Below are positions 51,169 to 59,553 of a stretch of DNA of 64,000 bases, in pieces. The position numbers and the translations under genes are program-made. Origin of the DNA: Polyangiaceae bacterium (lineage in GTDB: Bacteria; Myxococcota_A; Polyangia; Polyangiales; Polyangiaceae). The notes beneath the pieces were generated by a model. It worked only from the letters and a program-made list of their open reading frames with translations. It was not told where the DNA came from and ran no database searches. Where the stretch lies: the NCBI GenBank assembly GCA_025937835.1, contig JAICQO010000011.1:1-64000 (forward strand), given 5' to 3'. Position 1 is the stretch's first letter. Each line of letters begins with the position of its first letter.

Positions 51169-52307
51169 TCAGCGCTCGGACCCGAAGTCCCGACCGAGCG
51201 TGAACGTGAACGACTCCGCCAGCGGATCGGCGATGACCTCTGCCTCCAGCCACGGTGGGCATTGGGCTTCGAGCTCCTCGGCCGCGGCGTCGATCGCGGC
51301 TTGTGCATCGGAATCGGCGAAGCCGCCCAGGATCAACGCGGTACCGTGCTCTCGGTTGTAGTCGCGGACGGCACTGATCCGCGCCTCCACGGAGCATTGC
51401 AATTGCGCGATCAATGCGTCGGCGCCGAGCCCCACCGTTTTCACCAGGTGATAGCCGCGTCCGAGCCAGCCAAGCTCCCCGAACTCGGTCGGTCGACTGA
51501 AATACAACACGAGGTAACCGAGGGCTGCCTCCTCCACCCGTTCGTAGCGCTCCAGAGCAAGCTCGCCCTCTTCGGAGATCACCTCGCAACGGCTGATCTC
51601 CCCGGCCGAGCTCGCGCTGTCGTAGCGACCGAGCCCCTCGGTGTTGCAGGACCTGTACTCGCTCTCGCACGCCTCGTCGCTCGTGCAGTAGGTATTCTGG
51701 GTTGCGCAGTAGCCGACGTGACAGCCGATCGCCGAAGTCGACCGCGAGCTTGCCTCCATGGCGACGTCCTCGGAAAACCCCGGAGTTTTCGCGCGCAGCT
51801 CGCAAGCTTCACGCTGGCAGCGGAGCCTCCGCGACAGGCACTCTCCGTCGGGCGTGCATTTCCGCAGGGTCTGCGTGTAGCGAGTGCCGTCGTCGTTTCC
51901 TTCGTAGTCGACGAGCTCTTCGGTCAACCGTGGAACTCGGAGCGGGTGGCCGCGCTCGACCACGACCAGCTTACCGGCGGCGAATCGTACGGACGGGTCC
52001 GCATCCGGGAGTGAAGACAAGGCGTCGGCAGGCGGCGGCTCGGTGACGTCGAGTCGAAACTTGGCGGGGAATTCCCCGCGCAGCTCGACGTCCAACAGGA
52101 CCTGGCCTTTCTCATTCGTAAAAAGGAGCGCCGGACCGCGTCCCGCGGCCTACCCGTGGGTTCCAGCACGACCGTGCCTTCCAGGCTGAGCAGCGGCTCG
52201 CCCGTATAGTCGTCTCCCACCTGCGCGTCGCAAGCCGAAGCTGCGAGAGCAAACCAGACCGGCAGCGGCCACCACCCGCGCCTCCGCTCACCAGTAAAGA
52301 GATTCAC
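51169..52307 (-). pseudogene. Frameshifted Cys-rich lipoprotein gene
   Basis: Two overlapping reading frames together resemble one exported protein. The 5' frame, from ATG 52307, gives a lipoprotein signal ending LAASACDAQ and GDDYTGEPLLSLEGTVVLEP. The 3' frame resumes near 52140 and gives FTNEKGQVLLDVELRGEFPA, then a Cys-rich domain (CTPDGECLSRRLRCQREAC, CHVGYCATQNTYCTSDEAC). The join needs a one-base shift between about 52118 and 52160, near a run of five A. The 3' frame has a stop just upstream, so it cannot start there. It may be a pseudogene, a sequencing error or, less likely, programmed frameshifting. The hybrid resembles myxobacterial lipoproteins of unknown function. It lies 21 nt upstream of the ECF sigma gene on the same strand. 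Confidence 0.65.
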
Positions 52308-52414
52308 GTTCCACTACCTTTCCCCGGCCACCGCCGGTCCTGGAGGTTCGGAACGTGAGCAAGCGTTTTGGGCACGGTGCGAGTATTTTTCTTACTCGGG
52401 CCGCGCGGCTCAGG

Positions 52415-52948
52415 TCAGAACAACCCGCTGACTTCGGCGCGGATCTGCGCTTCGTCTCCGCCCGTGAAGCCCGCGTGGACGAAGCGCACGACACCGTTCT
52501 TGTCGACGACGAAGCTCGTCGGCATCGTCGGCGGCTGGTAGCTCTTGGCCACGCCCTGGCCTTCGTCCCAGGCGATCGGGAACTTCACGCCCGTCGTGGA
52601 CTTGAAGGCGGCGATACCCGACGGCTCTTCGTCGACGCTGATGCCGATCACCTCGAGCTTGCCGCCGAAGTCGTCGAGCAGCTCCTGGTAGGCGGGAAAC
52701 GACGCGCGACACGGCTCACACCACGTCGCCCAGAAGTCCACGATCGTGACTTTGCCGGAGCTCGCGGCGAGCGCGACCTCGCTCTTTCCGTCGAAGCTCT
52801 GGAGCTCGAAATCCGGCGCGGGCGCGCCGATCAGCGGGTGATCGCTGACGGCGTGCGACGCGCCGGAACCGCCACCCCCTCCGCCGGAACCCGGCGCGCA
52901 GGCCGCGCTGAGCAGCCCAAGCGCTAAAGCCCCGACGAGCCGGCTCAT
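52415..52948 (-). CDS. TlpA/ResA-like thioredoxin lipoprotein
   Basis: 177 residues. Signal MSRLVGALALGLLSAAC with lipidation Cys17, then a Gly/Ser linker. The thioredoxin fold carries the active pair Cys77-x2-Cys80 in FWATWCEPCR, and the cis-proline region PTMPTSFVVDKNG. TlpA/ResA proteins keep periplasmic cysteines reduced, for example in cytochrome c or outer-membrane protein maturation. The ATG overlaps the TSP3 gene stop (ATGA), so it is coupled to that barrel protein. It is one of four redoxin genes in the last 12 kb. Confidence 0.9.
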   Translation of the reverse strand: MSRLVGALALGLLSAACAPGSGGGGGGSGASHAVSDHPLIGAPAPDFELQSFDGKSEVALAASSGKVTIVDFWATWCEPCRASFPAYQELLDDFGGKLEVIGISVDEEPSGIAAFKSTTGVKFPIAWDEGQGVAKSYQPPTMPTSFVVDKNGVVRFVHAGFTGGDEAQIRAEVSGLF

Positions 52949-54474
52949 GGCTTGGGCTTCTTCGGCGGGCGGAAGCCGGGCGGCGGCGTGTCGGGGCAGC
53001 CGTCCTCGTCCTGGAAGCCGTTCATGTTTTCCTGCTCTTCGGCGCACTCGTCGCTGCCGTCGGGCACGCCGTCGGCGTCGTTGTCCGGATCGGGGCAGCC
53101 GTCGGTGTCTTCGAAGCCGTCGGTGTCTTCCGGTTCGCTCGGGCACTTGTCGCGAGAGTCCGGAACGCCGTCGTTGTCGTTGTCGGCTTCGTCGGGGCAG
53201 CCGTCCTCGTCCTTGTAGTCGTTCTTGGACTCGGGCTGACTCGGGCACTGGTCGGCCGTGTCGGCGAGGCCGTCCTTGTCGTTGTCGGGATCCGGGCAGC
53301 CGTCTTGGTCTTCGAAGCCGTCCTGATCCTCGGCTTGCGACGGGCACTTGTCCGCGCTGTCGGGGATCGTGTCGAGGTCGTTGTCGCCGTCGGGGCAACC
53401 GTCGCTGTCTTCGTAGCCGTCCTTGTCTTCCGCGACCGACGGACACTGGTCCTTGTCGTCTTCGATCCCGTCGCGATCCTCGTCCTTGAACTCGTTGACG
53501 AAGGTCACCCCGGCCAGCGCGCGCACGGTGGGCACGCCCAGGCCGTCGATCAGGGCCGTACCGGCGCCGGCGGTGAACTGCAACGGCATGCCCAGAGGCT
53601 GTATCTGCGCGGCGATCAAGCCTTCGAGCGGGTTCTCACCGGACTCGCTGCTGAAGCGGCTGCTGCCGAAGACGTCGGCGATGCCGCGGAACACGGGGCT
53701 CACCTGAAAGCCGATGCCGGCGCTGTAGCGGAACTCGGAACCGACGGTGGTCGCGCCAATCCCACCCTCGCCGCGCAACAGGCCGCCGACGTTCACCGCG
53801 TAGGACAGCGGCCCAGCCGAGCCGTCCACGATCAGACGGCCGCTGCCGGTCGGCGTCTTGTCGCCGAGGTATTCGTCCTTGGCCATCTGGTAGCCGATGG
53901 GAGCGGTGCCGCTCACGGCCACGCCGATCACCAGCGGGTCTTTCGGCTTGCCGACGGCGCGCAGCTTGGCCTCGACCTCGACGTCGCCGATGCCGATCGC
54001 CTCGACGCCGTCCGGATCGTTGAACCCGCTGCTCGCGAGACCCTGGCCCTTGATCCACGCCACCGGGATGCGCAGGCCGAGCTGGACCATCGGAACGGGC
54101 GTGTAGGAGCCCATCAGGTCGGCGGTGAGCAGGTTCTCGACCACCTTCACTTCGCGGATGTTGCGCGCGCTCGAGTCCGAACAGTCGGCGGCGTCGTCGC
54201 TGACGCAGCTCTCGACCGTGAGCGGCTCGAAGCCGTAGTGAACGAGGCCCCCGACGCTCCACGCATTCTGCCCGTCGACGCGGGCACCGCGGGTCATCAG
54301 GTAGTTTCGCGGGCCCGGCGCAGGCTGAAAGCGCTGCACCGAAAACACGGGATCGACGGTCGACTGGGCGCGGGCGGGTGCAGAAAGACCGGCTATTGAG
54401 CCGGCACACGCCACCGCGGGCAACAGCGATCGGATGTCAAGACGGCGGCCAGCAACGGATCGACGCAACGGCAT
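52945..54474 (-). CDS. Outer-membrane protein with thrombospondin type-3 repeats
   Basis: 509 residues from ATG 54474 behind a GGAGG site. After a signal peptide ending APARAQ there is a barrel-like domain (LTADLMGSYTPVPMVQLGLRIP, FRYSAGIGFQVSPVFRG). Six or so acidic calcium-binding TSP3 repeats follow (DRDGIEDDKDQCPSVAEDKDG, DNDLDTIPDSADKCP, DNDKDGLADTADQCP). The protein ends just after the repeats in a Pro/Lys tail (PPPGFRPPKKPKP). OmpA-family peptidoglycan-binding domains normally follow such repeats but none is present here. It probably forms an outer-membrane barrel with a rigid Ca2+-loaded spacer. It overlaps the TlpA-like gene start. Confidence 0.85.
   Translation of the reverse strand: MPLRRSVAGRRLDIRSLLPAVACAGSIAGLSAPARAQSTVDPVFSVQRFQPAPGPRNYLMTRGARVDGQNAWSVGGLVHYGFEPLTVESCVSDDAADCSDSSARNIREVKVVENLLTADLMGSYTPVPMVQLGLRIPVAWIKGQGLASSGFNDPDGVEAIGIGDVEVEAKLRAVGKPKDPLVIGVAVSGTAPIGYQMAKDEYLGDKTPTGSGRLIVDGSAGPLSYAVNVGGLLRGEGGIGATTVGSEFRYSAGIGFQVSPVFRGIADVFGSSRFSSESGENPLEGLIAAQIQPLGMPLQFTAGAGTALIDGLGVPTVRALAGVTFVNEFKDEDRDGIEDDKDQCPSVAEDKDGYEDSDGCPDGDNDLDTIPDSADKCPSQAEDQDGFEDQDGCPDPDNDKDGLADTADQCPSQPESKNDYKDEDGCPDEADNDNDGVPDSRDKCPSEPEDTDGFEDTDGCPDPDNDADGVPDGSDECAEEQENMNGFQDEDGCPDTPPPGFRPPKKPKP
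52990..53480. repeat. DNA repeats encoding the TSP3 modules
   Basis: Roughly 80-nt units recur in this stretch, with GTCGTTGTC and GGGCAGCCGTC motifs at the same place in each. They encode the DNDxDGxxDxxDxCP modules. Unit number could vary between strains by recombination. Confidence 0.6.
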
Positions 54475-54627
54475 ATCCTCCGGCCGGCCCCATTTCGCCG
54501 GGCTATCCAAGCGGCGAGGGCCAGGCAGAATCAAAGGCTGAGCTAGAGTTAGCCCAGTCACGAAACTTTCCGCAAGTAAGGATCGCGGTTCCGGTATGGG
54601 GGAGCGCGGACTTTACCGAGGGCGGGT

Positions 54628-55776
54628 ATGCTCAGACCGAACGACTTGCACTGCCCGAGCTGTCATACCGCGGTCAACGAATCAGCGCGCTTTTGCCCGC
54701 AGTGCGGTACCCCGCTGGTGCGCCCTGCTGCGCCGACACGCATTGCTCGCGGAAGTGTGCTCGGAATCGAGGATTGGGGGGACGTGCGCGTCGATGAGCC
54801 GCTCGGTGAAGGCGGCATGGGTGTGGTCCATCGTGGTTGGCTCAGCTACCGCGACGCCGGCCGGCTGGCGGGCACCCCGGGTCATCCCGTCGCTATCAAG
54901 GTGCTGCGTCCGGAGCTCAGCGGACGCGAGCGAGCGCGTTACATGTTCTTGCGCGAAGCGACGGCGCTCGAGCGCCTCGCGCATCCGAACATCGTGCGCT
55001 TCGTCGCGCTCGTGCAGAACGGTGCCGAGCTCGCGATCGTGATGGAGTACGTCGACGGCCATCCGCTGTCGCGCCTAATCCGTCGCGGACCCAAGAACCC
55101 GCTCAACCCCTCGCGCGGCCACCTCGAGGTCGAGCTCGCCTGGCGCTATTTCTCGCAGCTGCTCGGTGCGCTCGCGGCCGTGCACGCGCTCGGGATCCTG
55201 CACCGCGACGTCAAGCCTGCGAACGTCTTGATCCGACCGGACGGCGTGGTGAAGCTCACCGACTTCGGGATCGCGCGGCTGCCCGAATCCGGCGGGCGTA
55301 ACACCGGCGGGATGATCCCGGGGACGGGCGCGTACATGGCGCCCGAGCAAGTGCGCGGCGATGCGCTCGACGCGCGCGCGGATCTGTACGCGGCGGCGAT
55401 GGTCTTCTACGAGATGCTGTGCGGCGCGACGCCGTTCGACACGCCCGATCGGGACGAGATGGCCGTGCGCACCGCGCAGATCGAAGACGCGCCGCCGCCC
55501 GTGTCGACCACCCTCCCCGGCTTGCCTCCGGCGCTCGACGTGGTCCTGGCGCGGGCGCTGGCCAAGGACCCCCGGCACCGCTTCCCGACGGCGGTCGAGC
55601 TCGGGGACGCCCTGTGCGAGGCGCTCGGCGTCGCGCCCGGGCCGATCTGGCCGCTGGCTCGTGAATTCGCGAATATGGCGCGGACGCTGTCGACGCCGGT
55701 CCCCATCGTGGACCCGTCGATGATTCAAAAGGCCGAGCGGCTGCGCACCGCGATGATGACACCCATCGACCGCTGA
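54628..55776 (+). CDS. Zinc-ribbon Ser/Thr protein kinase
   Basis: 382 residues. It starts with a zinc ribbon, Cys9/Cys12 and Cys23/Cys26 (CPSC, CPQC), followed by a Hanks-type kinase: Gly loop GEGGMGVV (60-67), Lys91 in VAIKVLR, Glu in REATALERLAHPNIV, HRDVKPAN with Asp194, DFG at 212-214 (LTDFGIAR) and APEQVRGD. The activation loop is complete, so it should be active. It has no membrane helix or C-terminal sensor, so it is a cytoplasmic kinase possibly recruited by the ribbon. Myxococcota encode many such kinases. It is followed on the same strand by a porin-like gene. Confidence 0.93.
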   Translation: MLRPNDLHCPSCHTAVNESARFCPQCGTPLVRPAAPTRIARGSVLGIEDWGDVRVDEPLGEGGMGVVHRGWLSYRDAGRLAGTPGHPVAIKVLRPELSGRERARYMFLREATALERLAHPNIVRFVALVQNGAELAIVMEYVDGHPLSRLIRRGPKNPLNPSRGHLEVELAWRYFSQLLGALAAVHALGILHRDVKPANVLIRPDGVVKLTDFGIARLPESGGRNTGGMIPGTGAYMAPEQVRGDALDARADLYAAAMVFYEMLCGATPFDTPDRDEMAVRTAQIEDAPPPVSTTLPGLPPALDVVLARALAKDPRHRFPTAVELGDALCEALGVAPGPIWPLAREFANMARTLSTPVPIVDPSMIQKAERLRTAMMTPIDR

Positions 55777-55891
55777 GCCGGATTTCCGCCGATCTGGGAG
55801 CGCGATGCCCCTTGCCCTCGCTTCCGGCGCGTGCGAAACGTCCGTCGGCCTCGCTACCGGCCCGCTCAGAAAGGCCTCGGGAACCCCGACG

Positions 55892-58000
55892 ATGCTCACC
55901 CGCTTCTGCTCGCTTCCGCTTGCTTCGTGCGTTCTGCTCGTCGCAGCTCCCGCATTCGCGCAAAACGCCGCGCCGCCCGGCGCCGCCGCCAAGCCCCCGG
56001 CTGCGCCGGCTCCGGCAAATCCGCCGGCCCCTCCCGCACCCGCACCGGTTGCCCCCGCCGCCCCCGCAGCGCCCGAGGCCGAAGTCGAGGCCGAAGAAGA
56101 AGCGCTGCCCGAGCCGGAGCCGCCACGCGAGCCGGCCACGCCGTTGCCGCCGTCGCTGAGCGGCCTGGGTGGCGCAACCACCGACGCCGCGCTGCTCGCC
56201 GAGCGCGAGAAGGCCGCGCCTCCGCCGCCCAGGGCGAACACGGAGACCGACATCTACGCGAGCGACTGGTGGACGCACGCCCGCCCGATCATCGAGATCC
56301 ACGGCTACTTCCGGATGCGTGCGGAGCTGTTTCACCACTTCTCGCTCGGCCGCGTCGACGCGCCGAACGACGCGCTCTGGCCCCGTCCCGCGGACAATCA
56401 GTACACCTGGGCCGGCGGCACCGGCAGCAGCACCCAGGACACCAGCATCGTTCAGTGCACGGAAGACGAGGCGGGGAGCGGTAGCGGCACCGGCACCAAC
56501 CCGAACGAGCTGGTCGGCTGCAAGAACGGCACCCAGTCGAGCGCCAACATCCGGCTGCGGCTGAACCCGGAGATCCACATCTCCGACAATCTGCGGGTGA
56601 TGACGCAGATCGACCTGCTGGACAACCTGGTGCTCGGCTCGACGCCGCGCGGCTACGCCAACGGCCCGGGCGCGAACGGCTTCGTCACCGCGCCGCGCGA
56701 CGCCTACTCGCCGATCGGCTTCGAGGACGACACCACGAGCCCGCCCCGCTCGGGGATCAACTCGCTGAACGACAGCGTCTCCGTCAAGCGCGCCTGGGGC
56801 GAGTACGCCACCCCCGTGGGTGAAGTGCGCTTCGGCCGCATGCCGTGGCACTGGGGCCTCGGCATGGTCTACCACTCGGGCGACGGCCACGACGACGACT
56901 ACCAGTCGACCGTCGACCGCCTGCAGTTCGTGACCAGCATCAAGCCGCTCGAGCTGTACATCAGCGGCGCCTGGGACTTCCCGAACGAGGGCGCGACCAG
57001 CGCGAACCTGGGCATCCCCCGTGACCAGGCGTACGACGTGGCGCAGCTCGACGACGTCGATCAATACGTGGTCAGCATCGCGCGCCAGAAGAGCCGTGAG
57101 CTCACGAAGCTCGCCTTGAGCCGCGGCGACGTGGTGATCAACGGCGGCGTTCAGCTCACTTACAGGAAGCAGCTGCTCGCGAACGACGCAGCCGATCGGG
57201 ATTGCGCGCAAGGCGGAGCAACGCTCGGCTGCGCTCCGGGGCAATTGACTGGTGGCTTCGTGCGACGCAACGCCAACTACTGGCTGCCCAATCTGTGGCT
57301 GCAGCTCCTCTACAAGCAGTTCCGCTTCGAGCTCGAAGTGGCCAGCGTGCAGGGCTCGATCGAGAACACCACGAACGATCGCGGTGTCACCGACGACTTC
57401 GACATCCGCGAGTGGGGCTACGCCGCCGAGATCGAGCAGCGCGTTGCCGAGGATCGCCTGCGCCTGAACTTCAGCACCGGCTGGGCCTCGGGTGACGCCG
57501 ACGTCGACGGCCTGACACCGGGAAACCCCGATCAGCACGGCGACGACACGATCTCGACCTTCCGCTTCAACCCGAGCTACCGGGTCGATCTGATCTTGCA
57601 CCGCAACCTGCTGTCGCGCGTCCAGGGCACCTACTACTTCCGCCCGAACCTGAGCTACGACTTCCTGCGCGAGCCGACCGGGCAGCGCCTCGGCGGCGGC
57701 GTGGCGGCGATCTGGTCGCGCGCCAGCCAGTTCATCCAGTCCCCGGGCCACGAGCGCGACCTCGGCATCGAGTTCGACGCGCAGCTCTACTTCCAGTCGA
57801 AGGACGGCGCGCTCAACGACGACCCGCTGAACATGGGCGGCTTCTTCGCCAAGCTCGAGTACGGCGTGCTGTTTCCGATGGGCGGCCTCGGCTACCCCGA
57901 CGTCAAGGCCAACACGATCCAGAACACCATCGGCCGCGCCAGCGCCACCGAGATCCAGACCGCGCAGATCGTGCGGCTGTACCTCGGCGCCATGTTCTGA
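55892..58000 (+). CDS. Large outer-membrane porin-like protein
   Basis: 702 residues from ATG 55892. A signal peptide (FCSLPLASCVLLVAAPAFAQ) and a Pro/Ala-rich periplasmic linker (about 28-95) precede about 550 residues of amphipathic strands with many aromatic girdle residues: PIIEIHGYFRMRAELFHHFS, DNLRVMTQIDLLDN, VGEVRFGRMPWHWGLGMVYH, YWLPNLWLQLLYKQFRFELE, FFAKLEYGVLFPMGGLGYP. It ends in LYLGAMF with the typical terminal Phe. This resembles myxobacterial large barrels, possibly the family annotators call TIGR04551, but I cannot confirm that. Substrate unknown. It lies 115 nt after the kinase gene. Confidence 0.78.
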   Translation: MLTRFCSLPLASCVLLVAAPAFAQNAAPPGAAAKPPAAPAPANPPAPPAPAPVAPAAPAAPEAEVEAEEEALPEPEPPREPATPLPPSLSGLGGATTDAALLAEREKAAPPPPRANTETDIYASDWWTHARPIIEIHGYFRMRAELFHHFSLGRVDAPNDALWPRPADNQYTWAGGTGSSTQDTSIVQCTEDEAGSGSGTGTNPNELVGCKNGTQSSANIRLRLNPEIHISDNLRVMTQIDLLDNLVLGSTPRGYANGPGANGFVTAPRDAYSPIGFEDDTTSPPRSGINSLNDSVSVKRAWGEYATPVGEVRFGRMPWHWGLGMVYHSGDGHDDDYQSTVDRLQFVTSIKPLELYISGAWDFPNEGATSANLGIPRDQAYDVAQLDDVDQYVVSIARQKSRELTKLALSRGDVVINGGVQLTYRKQLLANDAADRDCAQGGATLGCAPGQLTGGFVRRNANYWLPNLWLQLLYKQFRFELEVASVQGSIENTTNDRGVTDDFDIREWGYAAEIEQRVAEDRLRLNFSTGWASGDADVDGLTPGNPDQHGDDTISTFRFNPSYRVDLILHRNLLSRVQGTYYFRPNLSYDFLREPTGQRLGGGVAAIWSRASQFIQSPGHERDLGIEFDAQLYFQSKDGALNDDPLNMGGFFAKLEYGVLFPMGGLGYPDVKANTIQNTIGRASATEIQTAQIVRLYLGAMF

Positions 58001-58071
58001 TCGGAATTTTCCGGTAAATTCCCTCAATTCCAGCGCTCACGCGCGGGGCCGCCGCGGGCTATGCTTCGCCC

Positions 58072-58920
58072 ATGCGGTGCTGGCTCACGTTCCTCTTCGG
58101 ATTGCTCCCGGCGTGCGGGGATGATTCGGGAAGTGATCCCGGGCCCGTGCTGCCGACTCCTTCGAGTTGCGATCCGGGCCCCGGCTATCGCGAGGCCGGC
58201 GCTCCGCAACAGGTAGACAGCGTCGAGGCGCGGCTCGTCGATCTCGACGGCGAGCCCGTCGAGTCCGAGCTCGTGCAGGTGTGCGGGCTCGACCTCTGCA
58301 CCAACGGCAAGAGCGGCATCGACGGCCGTGTGAGCATGACGCTCGGACAAAAATTCCTCGAGCCCGCGTTCAAGTTCGGCGAGGGACGCGTCAGCGCGCG
58401 CTTCGCCCAGCTCTTGCCCGGCGAGACCGAGCTCGACCTCGGCGAGGTGCGCACCGTGCGCTTGCCGGACCTCGGCACGGCCGTGCCGCTGGTCGCGGGC
58501 GGCAGCGTCGCCTACGACGACTTCGAGCTCACGCTCGCCGGCGAGACCGAGATCGGTATCGATGGCCTGTCGTTCCGCACCGCGGAAGAGCGCGGGCTAC
58601 GCGCGGTGGCGGTGCCGATCGCCGAGGCGCCCGACGTGGTCGCCGAGGGGCCGGGGCTCGAAATGGTCTGGGCGGCGACCCCCGTCGAGACACGCTTTTG
58701 CCCGCCCGCCGCGCTGTCCGTTCCGAACAGCGAAGGCTGGGCGCCCGGTACGGCCGTCGAGGTGTACCTGCACGGCGTCGATATCACCGAGGAGTGGGCG
58801 CCGTACGGCGGCTGGGCGAAGATCTCGGATGCGGTCGTGTCCGACGACGGCGAGCGCATCGAAACCACCGAGCCCGGTCTGCCCGTGCTCGGCGTGCTCG
58901 GTCTGCGCCGAGCGGACTGA
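58072..58920 (+). CDS. Lipoprotein of unknown function
   Basis: 282 residues. Signal MRCWLTFLFGLLPAC with lipidation Cys15. The mature part is beta-rich: VDSVEARLVDLDGEPVESELVQV, GRVSMTLGQKFLEPAFKFGEG and a C-terminal domain TAVEVYLHGVDITEEWAPYGG resembling an Ig-like or carboxypeptidase-regulatory-like fold. Two cysteine pairs are present. It is followed 9 nt later by a redoxin and then a barrel gene, all on the same strand, so the three probably form one unit. No catalytic motif. Confidence 0.7.
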   Translation: MRCWLTFLFGLLPACGDDSGSDPGPVLPTPSSCDPGPGYREAGAPQQVDSVEARLVDLDGEPVESELVQVCGLDLCTNGKSGIDGRVSMTLGQKFLEPAFKFGEGRVSARFAQLLPGETELDLGEVRTVRLPDLGTAVPLVAGGSVAYDDFELTLAGETEIGIDGLSFRTAEERGLRAVAVPIAEAPDVVAEGPGLEMVWAATPVETRFCPPAALSVPNSEGWAPGTAVEVYLHGVDITEEWAPYGGWAKISDAVVSDDGERIETTEPGLPVLGVLGLRRAD

Positions 58921-58929
58921 AACACGGGA

Positions 58930-59550
58930 ATGCGAGGCGCGCTGCTCTTCGGGTTCGCCGCGCTGGCTTGCGGCAGCAACAAGCCCGAGCTCCCGAGCGG
59001 GCTCAGCGCTCCCGTGAGCTGCGTCGCGCCCGGCTACCCCGATGGGCCCTACGGCACCGAACCGGGCAGCTTGGTTCGGAACGCGTGTTTTCGCGGCTTC
59101 GTCTCGCCGCACACGAGCCGGCTCGAAGAGTCCGAGCTCGAGCCCGTGACGCTCGCCGATTTCCACGATCCAGCGCGCGAAGCGCCGGTCAAAGTGCTGC
59201 TCTTCAACACCGCAGCGCTGTGGTGCGTCGCCTGCCAGATCGAGCACCAGACGTTGCCGGGACACTACGCCGAGCTCGCGCCGCGCGGCTTGGAGATCGT
59301 GACCGCGGTCTTTCAGGACGAGCGCTACGAGCCGGCGGATTTCTCGGATCTCGAGGTCTGGATCGAGACCTTCCACACCAACTTCCCGATCGTGCTCGAT
59401 CCGGGTTACAGCTTCGGGCTGTACGCCTCGGCCGAGTCGGCGCCGCTGAACCTGGTCGTGGACCCGAAGACGATGACGATCCTCGACAAGTTCGTGGGCG
59501 ACCAGCCGGCGGTGATGTGGCCGTACATCGAGTCGCTGCTCGACGATTGA
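58930..59550 (+). CDS. Redoxin/thioredoxin-like lipoprotein
   Basis: 206 residues. Signal with lipidation Cys14 (FAALACGSN). The thioredoxin-type site is Cys99-x2-Cys102 in FNTAALWCVACQIEHQ, a variant (AALWCVAC) of the TlpA site, followed by FPIVLDPGYSFGLYASAESAPLNLVVDPKTM, where the usual cis-Pro position reads SAPLNLV. A second short Cys pair is near the N-terminus. It sits 9 nt after the lipoprotein gene and 3 nt before the barrel gene, so it may service disulfides of that barrel or its partner. A close paralogue is truncated at the right edge of the window. Confidence 0.82.
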   Translation: MRGALLFGFAALACGSNKPELPSGLSAPVSCVAPGYPDGPYGTEPGSLVRNACFRGFVSPHTSRLEESELEPVTLADFHDPAREAPVKVLLFNTAALWCVACQIEHQTLPGHYAELAPRGLEIVTAVFQDERYEPADFSDLEVWIETFHTNFPIVLDPGYSFGLYASAESAPLNLVVDPKTMTILDKFVGDQPAVMWPYIESLLDD

Positions 59551-59553
59551 GAC

